Shown piece after piece: positions 44,036 to 52,313 of a stretch of DNA of 64,000 bases. Position 1 is the stretch's first letter. The number at the start of each line of letters is the position of its first letter. Where the stretch lies: positions 9,478 to 73,477 of the forward strand of contig CAYSUS010000030.1 of NCBI GenBank assembly GCA_964434165.1, given 5' to 3'. Origin of the DNA: CAYSUS01 sp964434165. Its GTDB lineage: Bacteria > Planctomycetota > Planctomycetia > Pirellulales > Thermoguttaceae. Below the pieces are notes generated by a model. It was not told where the DNA came from. It was given only the letters and a program-made list of their open reading frames with translations, and searched no databases. The position numbers were made by a program, and so were the translations under genes.

Positions 44036-46483
44036 ATGAGAATCCTCCAATCGTCGCGCCGGATGCCGGCCGGAACCGCTGTGATCACGCTGATCGGCCT
44101 GGCCGTCACCGCCGGGTCGGCCGCTGCCGCCACGGCCCGCATCGACGTCTATCCGCCGGACATCAAGCTCAATACGCGCCTCGCCCGGCAGCAGGTCATC
44201 GTCGTGGCCACGCGCGACGACGGCGTCACCGAGGACGTCACGACCCAGGCCAGCCTGGCCCTCCGGAATCCGGAGGCAGCCCGGCTGGAGGGCAGCGTCC
44301 TCTATCCCAAGGCCGACGGGGCTACCGTGCTCGCGGCCACCTACGACGGCAAGACGGCGCACACGGCCGTCCAGGTCGCCGCCGCCACGGCCGACCGGCC
44401 CATCAGCTTTCGCCTCGACGTGATGCCCGTCTTCATGCGAGCCGGCTGCAACGCGGGCGGATGCCACGGCGCGGCGCGGGGCAAGGACGGCTTCCACCTC
44501 TCGCTGTTCGGCTACGATCCGGCCGGCGACTACTTCCGACTGACGCGCGAGCTCGGCTTCCGGCGGATCAACCTGGCCATGCCGCGCGAAAGCCTGCTGT
44601 TGCAGAAGGCGACGGGCAGCGTGCCGCACACCGGCGGTAAGCTCTTTGACGACCGGAGCGAGTACTACCAGACGCTCTATCGCTGGCTTGAGGCAGGCGC
44701 GCCGGACGACGCCGGCGAGGTGCCGCAGGTCGTGGACGTGGAGCTGTTCCCTCCGCAGGCGGTGATCGTGGGACCCGACGGCACGCAGCAGATGATTGTG
44801 CGAGCCCGATACTCCGACGGGACCGAGCGGGACGTGACCGACTGGGCGGTGTACCTTTCGAACAACGACAACTCGGCGGAGATCGATCCCTCGGGCATCG
44901 TCAAGGCAGCCAACCGCGGCGAGGCGTTCGTCCTCGCCCGGTACGACACGAAGACCGTGGGCAGCCAAATCATCGTCCTGCCCGCCGGATTGAAGTACTC
45001 GCCCCCAAAGGAGGAGCCGGCCAACTACATCGACGAGTTGGTGGGGGCCAAGCTGGCCCGGCTCCGCATCGTGCCCAGCCCGCTCTGCGACGACGAGACG
45101 TTCCTCCGCCGCGTGTCGCTGGACATCGTCGGCCGGCTGCCCACCGAGGAGGAGCACGCCGCGTTCCTTTCGGACAAGGATCCGCAGAAGCGGGCCAGGC
45201 TGATCGACCGGCTGCTGAAGCGCAAGGAGTTCGCCGAGATCTGGGCCATGAAATGGGCGGAGCTGCTGATGATCCGCTCGACGAACCAGGTGAGCTACAA
45301 GTCGGCCTACCTCTACTTCACCTGGCTGACCGACCAGATCTCCAACAACGTGCCGGTCGATCAGATGGCCCGCGAGCTGCTGGGCGCCAGCGGCGGCACC
45401 TTCAGCGAGCCGGCCACCAACTTCTACCAGGTCGAGCGCGACACGCTGAAGACCTCGGAGAACGTGGCCCAGGTGTTCATGGGCTTCCGCATCCAGTGCG
45501 CCCAGTGCCACAACCATCCGTTCGACCGCTGGACCATGGACGACTACTACAGCTTCGCCTCGTTCTTCAGCCAGATCGGGCGCAAGCAGGCCGAGGACTA
45601 CCGCGAGACCATCGTCTATAACCGCGGCGGCGGCGAGGTCCGGCACCCGGTCGGCAACCGCGTGATGAAGCCCAAGTTCCTCGGCGGCGAGGTCCCGGAC
45701 GTGCAGGGCAAGGACCGCCGCAAGGTGCTGGCCGAGTGGCTCGCCTCGCCGGAGAACCCCTACTTCGCCAGGAACTTCGCCAACCGCATCTGGGAGCACT
45801 TCTTCGGCATCGGCATCGTCGATCCGGTGGACGACGTGCGCGTGAGCAACCCGCCCAGCAATCCCGAGCTGCTCGAGGCGCTGGGCCAGAAGCTGGTGGC
45901 ATACAACTACGACTTCAAGCGCATGGTGCGCGACATCTGCAACTCCAACGCATACCAGCGCTCCAGCCGGCCGGTGGCCGGCAACGAGTCGGACGACCGC
46001 AACTTCGCCCGAGCCCGGCTCCGCCGCATCCGCGCGGAGATCCTCCTCGACTGCGTCAGCCAGGTCACCGAGACCAAGGACAAGTTCCGCGGGCTGCCGC
46101 TGGGCGCGCGGGCCGTGCAGATCGCCGACGGCACGACGAGCACCTACTTCCTCACCACGTTCGGGCGCTCGGAGCGCGAGACGGTCTGCGCCTGCGAGGT
46201 GCAGACCGAGCCGACCCTGTCTCAGGCCCTGCACCTGCTCAACGGCAACACGATCGAGCAGAAGATCCGGGCCGGCGGTGCGGTGAAGAAGATGCTCGAC
46301 GCGGGCAAGAAGCCAACGGAAGTAATCGAGGCCCTGTACGTCCGCTCTCTGGGACGCAAGCCGACGCCCCAGGAACTCGACAAGCTGGTCAAGCTCTTCC
46401 CTGAGAAGGGCAGTCCGATCCAGGCGTTGGACGACGTGTTCTGGGCCCTGCTCAACTCGCGGGAGTTCATCTTCAACCATTGA
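44036..46483 (+). CDS. DUF1549/DUF1553 protein with Big2-like domain and cytochrome-like Cys motifs
   Basis: The 815-residue secreted protein has a signal peptide (about residues 1-32, ending GSAAAA). A Big2-like domain lies at about 35-120. A cysteine motif CNAGGCHGAARGKDGFHLSLFG (about 139) is the CxxxxCH variant typical of these proteins. A second Big-like beta domain spans about 230-320. The DUF1549 region contains CAQCHNHPFDRWTMDDYY with a CxxCH haem-type motif. DUF1553 starts near ARNFANRIWEHFFGIGIVDPVDD and ends with LNSREFIFNH. GAGGGATGAC precedes the ATG. These proteins are a Planctomycete hallmark of uncertain function. Confidence 0.93.
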   Translation: MRILQSSRRMPAGTAVITLIGLAVTAGSAAAATARIDVYPPDIKLNTRLARQQVIVVATRDDGVTEDVTTQASLALRNPEAARLEGSVLYPKADGATVLAATYDGKTAHTAVQVAAATADRPISFRLDVMPVFMRAGCNAGGCHGAARGKDGFHLSLFGYDPAGDYFRLTRELGFRRINLAMPRESLLLQKATGSVPHTGGKLFDDRSEYYQTLYRWLEAGAPDDAGEVPQVVDVELFPPQAVIVGPDGTQQMIVRARYSDGTERDVTDWAVYLSNNDNSAEIDPSGIVKAANRGEAFVLARYDTKTVGSQIIVLPAGLKYSPPKEEPANYIDELVGAKLARLRIVPSPLCDDETFLRRVSLDIVGRLPTEEEHAAFLSDKDPQKRARLIDRLLKRKEFAEIWAMKWAELLMIRSTNQVSYKSAYLYFTWLTDQISNNVPVDQMARELLGASGGTFSEPATNFYQVERDTLKTSENVAQVFMGFRIQCAQCHNHPFDRWTMDDYYSFASFFSQIGRKQAEDYRETIVYNRGGGEVRHPVGNRVMKPKFLGGEVPDVQGKDRRKVLAEWLASPENPYFARNFANRIWEHFFGIGIVDPVDDVRVSNPPSNPELLEALGQKLVAYNYDFKRMVRDICNSNAYQRSSRPVAGNESDDRNFARARLRRIRAEILLDCVSQVTETKDKFRGLPLGARAVQIADGTTSTYFLTTFGRSERETVCACEVQTEPTLSQALHLLNGNTIEQKIRAGGAVKKMLDAGKKPTEVIEALYVRSLGRKPTPQELDKLVKLFPEKGSPIQALDDVFWALLNSREFIFNH

Positions 46484-46488
46484 CTGAC

Positions 46489-46590
46489 GCCCGGGCACTG
46501 CCGCGCTTTCGCCAAGCGCGGGGACTGTCGCGCTTTCGCGAAGCGCAGCTGAGCGAAAACGGGACTGTCCCCCTCGGGAATCCGCCGCCA
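46489..46590. repeat. Tandem hairpin repeat with GGGACTGTC units
   Basis: Two related hairpins, GCGCTTTCGCCAAGCGC (46503-46519) and GCGCTTTCGCGAAGCGC (46530-46546), are each joined to GGGGACTGTC or a variant. They are followed by GAGCGAAAACGGGACTGTCC. They fill the gap between the DUF1549/1553 and cytochrome-WD40 genes. Confidence 0.65.
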
Positions 46591-46641
46591 CGGCGAGCAA
46601 CCTTGCCGCCTAAGTCGCACCAACCAACCGGGAGCATCCCC

Positions 46642-48516
46642 ATGCAAGCGAACGCCATGGTCCGCTACGCCGTCGTGCTTGCCCTTGTTCTGCCCTCGAC
46701 GGCCATCATCGCGCGCCGGTCGCGGGCCGCCGAAGAGAAGCCCGAGAAGGTCACCTACGCCGACCACGTGCGCCCCATCTTCCGCGAGCATTGCTTCTCG
46801 TGCCACAACCAGACCAAGGCGCAGAACGACCTCGCCGTGGACACCTACGAGAAGCTCATGGCCGGCGGGGCCAGCGGCGAGGTGGTCGAGCCGGGCGATC
46901 CCGACGCCTCGTACCTGTGGGGCGTGATCAGCCATGCGGACGAGCCACGCATGCCGCCCAACCAGGACAAGCTGCCCGAGGTCAAGCTGGCCGTCATCAA
47001 GCGCTGGATCGAGAGCGGGGCCCTGAAGGACTCCGGTTCGAAGTCCAAGGCCCCCAAGCGGACCGGGCTTGCCCTCGCGCCCTCAAGCGGCGGACAGCGC
47101 CCGGAAGGCCCGGCGATCCTGCCCGAGGGCCTGCTGCGCGAGCCCGTGGTCTATACGCCGCGCGCCGGCGCGATCACCGCCCTGGCCTCCAGCCCGTGGG
47201 CGCCCGTGGTCGCGGTGTCCGGCCAGAAGCAGGTCGCGCTCTATCACTCGGACGAGGCCCGACTGCTGGGCGTGGTGCCGTTTGCCGAGGGCATCCCGCA
47301 GATCGTCCGCTTCAGCCGCTCCGGGGCCCTGATGCTCGTCGGCGGGGGCAAAGGGGCCAGCCGCGGGCTGGTCGCCGTGCACGACGTGAAGAGCGGGAAG
47401 CGGCTGTTCACCGTGGGCGACGAGCTCGACACCGTGCTGGCCGCGGACATCAACGACACGCAGACGCACATCGCCCTGGGCGGCCCGCAGAGAATCGTCC
47501 GCGTCTATTCCACCGAGACCGGTTCGCTGGCCTACGAGATCACCAAGCACACCGACTGGATCTACGCCGCGGCGTTCAGCCCCGACGGCGTGCTGCTGGC
47601 CACGGCCGACCGCAGCGGCGGCCTGCACCTCTGGGAGGCCCAGACCGGACGCGAGTACCTCAACCTCGAAGGCCACAAGGGCGGCGTGACCGACGTGAGC
47701 TGGCGCGCCGACTCCAACGTGCTGGCCAGCGCCAGCGACGACGGCACGGTCAAGCTGTGGAACGTCATGGACGGCAAGCAGCTCAAGAGCGTCGCCGCCC
47801 ACGGCGGCGGCGTCACCGCCGTGGAGTTCACCCACGACGGCCGCTTCGTCACGGCCGGGCGCGACAAGACCGCCAAGGCCTGGGACGCCACGGGAAAGCA
47901 GCTCCGCGCGTTCCCCGCGCTGAAGGAGCCGGCCCTGGAGGCGACCTTCACGCACGACGGCCAGCGCGTGGTGGCCGGCGACTGGTCGGGCGAGGTCCGC
48001 ATGTGGAAGGCCGACGACGGAAGCCAGGTGGCCCTGCTGCCCGCCAACCCGCCCACGCTCGCCATGCGGATCGAGGAGGCCCGGAAGACGCTGGCCGCGG
48101 CGCAGCAGGCCTCGGGCAAGGCCGCGGCCGAGCTGGCCCAGGCCGAAAAGGCGCTGGCCGACAGGCAAAGCGCCCATGCCGGGGCGATGCAAGAGGCCGT
48201 GCGCCTCGCCGAGGACGCGGCCAAGGCCCGGGCGGCGGCCGAGGACGCGAAGAAGGCCCTGGCCCAGGCCAAGGACAACCAGGACGCGGCGAAGAAGGCC
48301 CTGGCCGATGCGGAAGCCGCCGCCGGGAAAGCCGCCGACGCGGCCGCCGGCGCCAAGCAGACTGCCGACCGGATCGCCGCCGAGCTGGCCGAGCTCCGCA
48401 AGCAGCGCGACGCCAGGGCCCCGACCGCCGCGGCTACCGCCCAGGCCGCCGCCGACGCCCAGGCGGCCCTCGACGCCCTGGTGGCCGAGGCGGCGGCGGT
48501 TGAGAAGGCGCGGTAG
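46642..48516 (+). CDS. Cytochrome c-WD40 protein with C-terminal coiled coil
   Basis: The product is 624 residues from ATG 46642, with GGGAG upstream. The signal peptide (AVVLALVLPSTAIIA) ends before AEEKPEK. A single-haem cytochrome motif CFSCH lies near residue 52, in FREHCFSCHNQTKAQNDL, followed by the DEPRMPP segment of Planctomycete cytochrome domains. Five to seven WD40 repeats span about 165-465 (for example DWIYAAAFSPDGVLLATADRSG). The last 150 residues are Ala/Lys/Glu-rich with long heptads (AEKALADRQSAH, AEDAKKALAQAKD), a probable coiled coil. It is the last gene of the DUF1501-DUF1549 cluster. Confidence 0.9.
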   Translation: MQANAMVRYAVVLALVLPSTAIIARRSRAAEEKPEKVTYADHVRPIFREHCFSCHNQTKAQNDLAVDTYEKLMAGGASGEVVEPGDPDASYLWGVISHADEPRMPPNQDKLPEVKLAVIKRWIESGALKDSGSKSKAPKRTGLALAPSSGGQRPEGPAILPEGLLREPVVYTPRAGAITALASSPWAPVVAVSGQKQVALYHSDEARLLGVVPFAEGIPQIVRFSRSGALMLVGGGKGASRGLVAVHDVKSGKRLFTVGDELDTVLAADINDTQTHIALGGPQRIVRVYSTETGSLAYEITKHTDWIYAAAFSPDGVLLATADRSGGLHLWEAQTGREYLNLEGHKGGVTDVSWRADSNVLASASDDGTVKLWNVMDGKQLKSVAAHGGGVTAVEFTHDGRFVTAGRDKTAKAWDATGKQLRAFPALKEPALEATFTHDGQRVVAGDWSGEVRMWKADDGSQVALLPANPPTLAMRIEEARKTLAAAQQASGKAAAELAQAEKALADRQSAHAGAMQEAVRLAEDAAKARAAAEDAKKALAQAKDNQDAAKKALADAEAAAGKAADAAAGAKQTADRIAAELAELRKQRDARAPTAAATAQAAADAQAALDALVAEAAAVEKAR

Positions 48517-48558
48517 CCGGCCGGGTGCCACGCTGCGCCGTTCACCACCTTGCCGACC

Positions 48559-48579
48559 CCGCCGTGCTTGACACGGCGG
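48559..48579. terminator. Hairpin between convergent genes
   Basis: CCGCCGTG, loop CTTGA, CACGGCGG forms an 8-bp perfect stem between the stops of the cytochrome-WD40 gene and the minus-strand zinc-ribbon gene. There is no U-run, so intrinsic termination is uncertain. The same hairpin type is a common Planctomycete intergenic repeat. Confidence 0.45.
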
Positions 48580-48667
48580 TGAAGCAGGTCAGCAGCTAAA
48601 GCCGAGTGGCGCCCGCCCGGAAAGCTGCTCCGCCGGTCCCCTGGAAAGCCTGCGTCGATTGCGTGCC

Positions 48668-48904
48668 TCAGCGCGGACGCCGCGCGCGCTCGAAATCCGA
48701 CTGCCGCGCCGCACTGGCCAGCAACTCTTCAGCCCGTCTGAGAAGCTCACTCGACGAGATCGAGCCGCCGTTGGCCGGGTCCATAGCCAAGAACTGCCCA
48801 CAGCAGTGCTGGCAGACGACCCGTCGCCCCAGATAATCGACGCGGATGTTCAGGCGCCGGCCGCAGGTGGGGCACTCCTGAACGAAATACGTCGAACCGG
48901 ACAT
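48668..48904 (-). CDS. Small zinc-ribbon protein
   Basis: The 78-residue cytoplasmic protein starts at 48904 after a near-perfect Shine-Dalgarno (AGGAGGT, 7 bp spacing). It contains CPTCG, then VVCQHCCGQF about 16 residues later: two CxxC pairs as in zinc ribbons of the MJ0042 or double-ribbon type. The rest is a helix rich in Ala, Arg and Glu. A TTGACA promoter lies about 40 bp upstream. Small zinc ribbons of this kind are very common in Planctomycetes. No function is known. Confidence 0.82.
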   Translation of the reverse strand: MSGSTYFVQECPTCGRRLNIRVDYLGRRVVCQHCCGQFLAMDPANGGSISSSELLRRAEELLASAARQSDFERARRPR

Positions 48905-49365
48905 GGCGGTACCTCCTGCTGCCGACGGGCGCTCCGTACCAACCGAATATCCTAAAGCACCGGCGATTTCTGTCAACGACAATTGTATCCCTCGCGCGGC
49001 TTGTGAGGATGGGAAGATCGCAAGCAGTCCTGCACGGGACCCGACCTGGCCCGGACATGTTCGGCGTTGACGAACCGGCCCCCTTTCCCCGTGAGCAACA
49101 GTAGTTCGTCAAAAGCCAGGGGATGGGTGGTACTTTACTCGATCGGTTTTCCGAAGGGGGGTGTTCACTTTGACGCTGCCGAGTCTTTCCGGGAAAGCGC
49201 GGGAGTATGTAAGGTGTGCGGATCATGGAGAAAACAGCGCGATTTGGCGGATGCCGGAGCTAGGATTGAGTAAGGCCTTCGAGCGCTTCGGCCACGGGTT
49301 GCGCGGCCGGCCAGCGTGGTGGCTGCTGCCAGAAAGGCCGTCCCCATTTGGTGTTGCGCGCCGCG
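48905..49365. other. Intergenic region
   Basis: This 461-bp region holds the minus-strand promoter at 48949-48976. Several short open frames lie between 49067 and 49547, but none has a Shine-Dalgarno plus recognisable content. I see nothing else I can support until the small membrane frame at 49366. Confidence 0.4.
48949..48976 (-). promoter_or_regulatory. Sigma-70-type promoter TTGACA-N16-TAGGAT
   Basis: Read on the minus strand, TTGACA (48976-48971) is a perfect -35. TAGGAT (48954-48949) follows after 16 bp. The expected transcript begins near 48942, about 40 nt before the zinc-ribbon gene. Confidence 0.6.
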
Positions 49366-49497
49366 ATGCTCGACCGACTCCTCTACCGCTGGCTGCCCCT
49401 GCTGTTCGTCGTGTTCTGTATCCTGGCCCTGCTGCCTGGCACCTCCGCGCCGTTGATGCGCTACATCGTGAAACTGCTGCACTACATCTACCTGTAA
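49366..49497 (+). CDS. Possible 43-residue membrane miniprotein
   Basis: The frame from ATG 49366 to TAA 49497 encodes one hydrophobic helix (LPLLFVVFCILALLPG) between a basic N-terminus (MLDRLLYRW) and a Lys/His/Tyr-containing tail. The composition is clean for a single-pass miniprotein, and the stop is TAA. No strong Shine-Dalgarno is visible; a GTG five codons upstream (49351) is an alternative start. It lies 90 bp before the next secreted-protein gene on the same strand. Confidence 0.45.
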   Translation: MLDRLLYRWLPLLFVVFCILALLPGTSAPLMRYIVKLLHYIYL

Positions 49498-49586
49498 TGC
49501 CGACATGCGAACAGTCGTGCGGGTGCAAGGTCTCTCCCCCCGGCTGACCGATCGGCACTCGACTCGCGCCACTGGGAGCCCAACGG

Positions 49587-50219
49587 ATGTGGAACCTCTC
49601 GCTCCGGTTCTTCTTTGCAACGGCGATTCTGGCCGCAGGCCCCGCGCCCGCGGGGGCGCACGCCGCCGCGCCCGACGCCGGATCGTTGCCGTCGTTCGAC
49701 GAGGTGCGGCGGGCCGTGGAGACGTACTTCAAAGGCCTGCCCGACTTCACGCCGGGCGCGCTGATCGTCCAAAGCGAGGCTCGTCAGGCCGTAGCCCGGG
49801 TCGAGGCCCTGGGCTGGCATCCCGAAGACGCGGCGAAGATCCTTAACCGCGTGCCGGCCGACACCGATCCGCTGGCCCGACTGCTGCGCACGCCCGGGGG
49901 CCGCAGGTTCGGCCTTCAGGCGGCACGGTACAAGCTTGGGTACGACCGCATCGACCGCCTCCTCCGCCTCCCCCGCGGCGAGCGCATGGTGGGCGATCTG
50001 ATACGCGGCCCCGACGGCTACAAGATGATCGAGTACATGACGAGCACGCCGGGCGGGGCCTACCTGGGCTCGCAGCTAAGCCGCGCCCCCCGTGGATCGG
50101 ACTTCAACAGACCCACCGGCCGGATCTACACGATGCAGGGCCTGCTCGAAGCGCTTCGCGAGAGTTACGAGGCAGCCCTGTCCCGGACGGCGGCCGGGCG
50201 GAGCGCGTCACGCCGCTAA
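49587..50219 (+). CDS. Secreted protein of unknown function
   Basis: The 210-residue protein has a signal peptide (residues 1-26, FFFATAILAAGPAPAGAHA). The mature part is mostly helical, with a DEVRRAVETYFKGLPDF start and a repeated Arg-rich LRTPGGRRF and LRLPRGERM pattern that suggests an internal duplication. I do not recognise a family. It converges on the cyclophilin-like lipoprotein gene, with 29 bp between the stops. Confidence 0.7.
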   Translation: MWNLSLRFFFATAILAAGPAPAGAHAAAPDAGSLPSFDEVRRAVETYFKGLPDFTPGALIVQSEARQAVARVEALGWHPEDAAKILNRVPADTDPLARLLRTPGGRRFGLQAARYKLGYDRIDRLLRLPRGERMVGDLIRGPDGYKMIEYMTSTPGGAYLGSQLSRAPRGSDFNRPTGRIYTMQGLLEALRESYEAALSRTAAGRSASRR

Positions 50220-50248
50220 CGGCTGCCGCCTTGGCCTTGGAGCCGCGC

Positions 50249-50935
50249 CTACCGGACCCGTCTGACCGAGTTGATCAGCACGGTCTTCACCGGCTTCATG
50301 GGGAATTCGGCGGTGTCCTCCACCGGGACCGAGCCGATCTTGTCCACCACGTCGTGGCCATCGACCACACGGCCGAACGCGCAGTAGCCGTACTTCTCCG
50401 GCGAATCGCCGGCGTGGTCCAGGTGGGGGTTGTCGGCCAGGTTGAAGTAGAACATCGACGTGGCGCTGTGCGGATCGTCGGGGCGCCGCACCAAGGCGAT
50501 CGTGTGCCGGTTGTTCTTCAGCCCCTTGTCGGCCTCGCTCCGCACCGACACGCGGGCCTCCTTGGGCGCCAGATCGGCGGTGTAGCCGCCGCCGAGGACG
50601 ACCTCGCCGTCAATCGCTTGGTGGAACACCGTCTGATCGAAGAAGCCGCGCTCGGCGTAGTACAGGAAGTGCGCCACGGTGAGCGGGGCCTTCTCGTTGT
50701 CCAACTCGACGGTGATCTCGCCCAGCGAGGTGTCGATGACCACGGTCGGCTGGACCGACTCGGGCTCCTGCTTCTTGTCGGCCGCGCTGTTCGACGACGC
50801 CGAGCCGTTGATCGAAGCGGTCGCAGGGTCCGCGCCGGCGGAGTCCCCCTCCCCGTTCGAACTCGCGCCGCAGCCCGCGATCCCCATCGCCACCGCGGCA
50901 AAACAAGCCACCGCGCCACTACAGAACGCTCGCAT
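50249..50935 (-). CDS. Cyclophilin-like lipoprotein with degenerate active site
   Basis: The 228-residue protein has a lipobox (VAMGIAGC, Cys22), so it should be membrane-anchored, followed by a low-complexity linker. The cyclophilin domain starts at VVIDTSLGEITVELDNEKAPLTVAHF. The usual catalytic stretch FHRxIpGFMxQGGD is here FHQAIDGEVVLGGGY. The catalytic Arg is Gln, and the Phe and Gln of the substrate pocket are Glu and Leu. The later FGRVVDGHDVVDKI segment is normal. It may bind partners without prolyl isomerase activity. Confidence 0.88.
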   Translation of the reverse strand: MRAFCSGAVACFAAVAMGIAGCGASSNGEGDSAGADPATASINGSASSNSAADKKQEPESVQPTVVIDTSLGEITVELDNEKAPLTVAHFLYYAERGFFDQTVFHQAIDGEVVLGGGYTADLAPKEARVSVRSEADKGLKNNRHTIALVRRPDDPHSATSMFYFNLADNPHLDHAGDSPEKYGYCAFGRVVDGHDVVDKIGSVPVEDTAEFPMKPVKTVLINSVRRVR

Positions 50936-51320
50936 TCCTCGGCCTCCATGCCTCGGCCCCGATGCCCGGTCGAGCCTGACCGCCGGGCGGGGCGATCCTG
51001 GGTCGGGTCCTCACTGACGGGTCGGCGGCGGCTGTGCCGCCATCGGGTGACATCATCTTCGGAATGGGGGATTCGTGCAACCTCGGTTTCTTGGTCGGGA
51101 CAGCCACCCCTTGAGCCCACCCCTGGTCAGCCAGCGGCTCCAACCGCACCCCTCCATGCAGGGGAATGAAGCGGACGCGGCCAGCCATGGCGGAGGGAAA
51201 ACGCCATCCTCGGACCAGCAAATTCCCTTGCCGATGACATTTGATAGAATCAGATGGCAGAGGGGTCGGCGGACCCGTTCGGGGCCGGAGAACAGGGCAC
51301 CTTTTCTGAGGTAGAAGCGG
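50936..51320. other. Divergent intergenic region with extended -10 element
   Basis: This 385-bp gap lies between the leftward cyclophilin-like gene and the rightward ABC export operon. It holds TGATAGAAT at 51242-51250, an extended -10 element for the operon. I see no further gene. Confidence 0.45.
51242..51250 (+). promoter_or_regulatory. Extended -10 promoter (TGATAGAAT)
   Basis: TG-A-TAGAAT is identical to the element at 26281-26289. No -35 box with standard spacing is visible. It lies about 70 bp before the GTG start at 51321. Confidence 0.45.
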
Positions 51321-52313
51321 GTGGGAAGCCGCTGGTTCAATCTGGCCGTGGTTGGTCTGTGGTTGGCCTCGATGACGTGGCTGGTCACCGACAAGATCCT
51401 GCCCTCGCTGCTGGTCGGGGATCCTCCCAATTACCGCACGATCCTGGCCGCCCGGAAGAGCGAGCCCCCCGTGGGCTGGCGCCTGCTGTTCAACGGCCAG
51501 CCGATCGGGTGGGCCCTCAGCGCCGCGTTCCCCCTGCCCAACGAGTTGACGGAGGTTCGCAGCCGGGTGCATTTCGACGAGCTGCCCCTGGCCGACTTCA
51601 CGCCGGGCCTGTTGGGCCAGCTTCTCGGCCTGACCAAGTTCAGCCGCGTCGCCCTGGAAGTGGATACCGGCAGCACGCTGCTGATCGACCCGCTCGGGCG
51701 CTTGTCCCGTTTCACCTCGACGGTGCGCCTGGAGGACTTCGACCAGGTGATCCACATGGAGGGGACCGTCGAGAACGGCGACCTGAAGGTCTCGTTGCGG
51801 GCCGGCGAAGTGACCTACGACGAGACCGTGGGCATGCCGTCCGACGCGATCCTCAGCGACTCGCTGTCGCCGCAGACCCGGCTCCCTGGGCTTCGGCTGG
51901 GGCAGAAGTGGACCGTGCCGAGCGTCAGTCCTCTTTCGCCGTCGTTCAAGGACGCCGTGGAGATCCTGCATGCCGCCGTGGAGCAGACGGAGCTCATCGA
52001 GTGGAACGGCCAGAAGCGAAACGCGCTGGTCGTCGTGTTTCGCAGCGATCCGGGGATCGGCCTGGGTACCGGCAAGAGGCCGCGCGGCAGGCTATGGGTC
52101 CTGCCCGACGGCACCGTGGTGCGTCAGGAGGTGTCGATCTTCGGCTCGAAGATGACGTTCGTGCGCATGGGCGATCCTGAGGCGGAGGGCCTGGCCGATC
52201 GGATCCGCCTTCAGGACAGCCCCATGCCGCTTCCACCGCGGGAGTACGAGAGCACGTCGTCGGCCAGTGCGAAAGGGCACGCGCGAGGACAGCCGGGAGT
52301 CGCATCGCCATGA
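51321..52313 (+). CDS. Membrane-anchored protein of the ABC operon, unknown function
   Basis: The 330-residue protein starts at GTG 51321 (CTGAGGT upstream). It has one N-terminal membrane helix (residues 6-24, FNLAVVGLWLASMTWLVTD). The outer part is beta-rich, with paired strands (VRSRVHFDELPL, STVRLEDFDQVIHMEGTV). It resembles lipid- or substrate-handling beta proteins in shape, but I cannot assign a family. Its stop overlaps the ABC ATPase start as ATGA, so it is likely part of the same export system. Confidence 0.78.
   Translation: MGSRWFNLAVVGLWLASMTWLVTDKILPSLLVGDPPNYRTILAARKSEPPVGWRLLFNGQPIGWALSAAFPLPNELTEVRSRVHFDELPLADFTPGLLGQLLGLTKFSRVALEVDTGSTLLIDPLGRLSRFTSTVRLEDFDQVIHMEGTVENGDLKVSLRAGEVTYDETVGMPSDAILSDSLSPQTRLPGLRLGQKWTVPSVSPLSPSFKDAVEILHAAVEQTELIEWNGQKRNALVVVFRSDPGIGLGTGKRPRGRLWVLPDGTVVRQEVSIFGSKMTFVRMGDPEAEGLADRIRLQDSPMPLPPREYESTSSASAKGHARGQPGVASP

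Noticed and set aside
43892..46600. A 902-codon open frame on the minus strand
   Set aside because: It is a shadow of the DUF1549/DUF1553 gene on the plus strand. It shows only low-complexity Arg/Leu/Val/Ala content.
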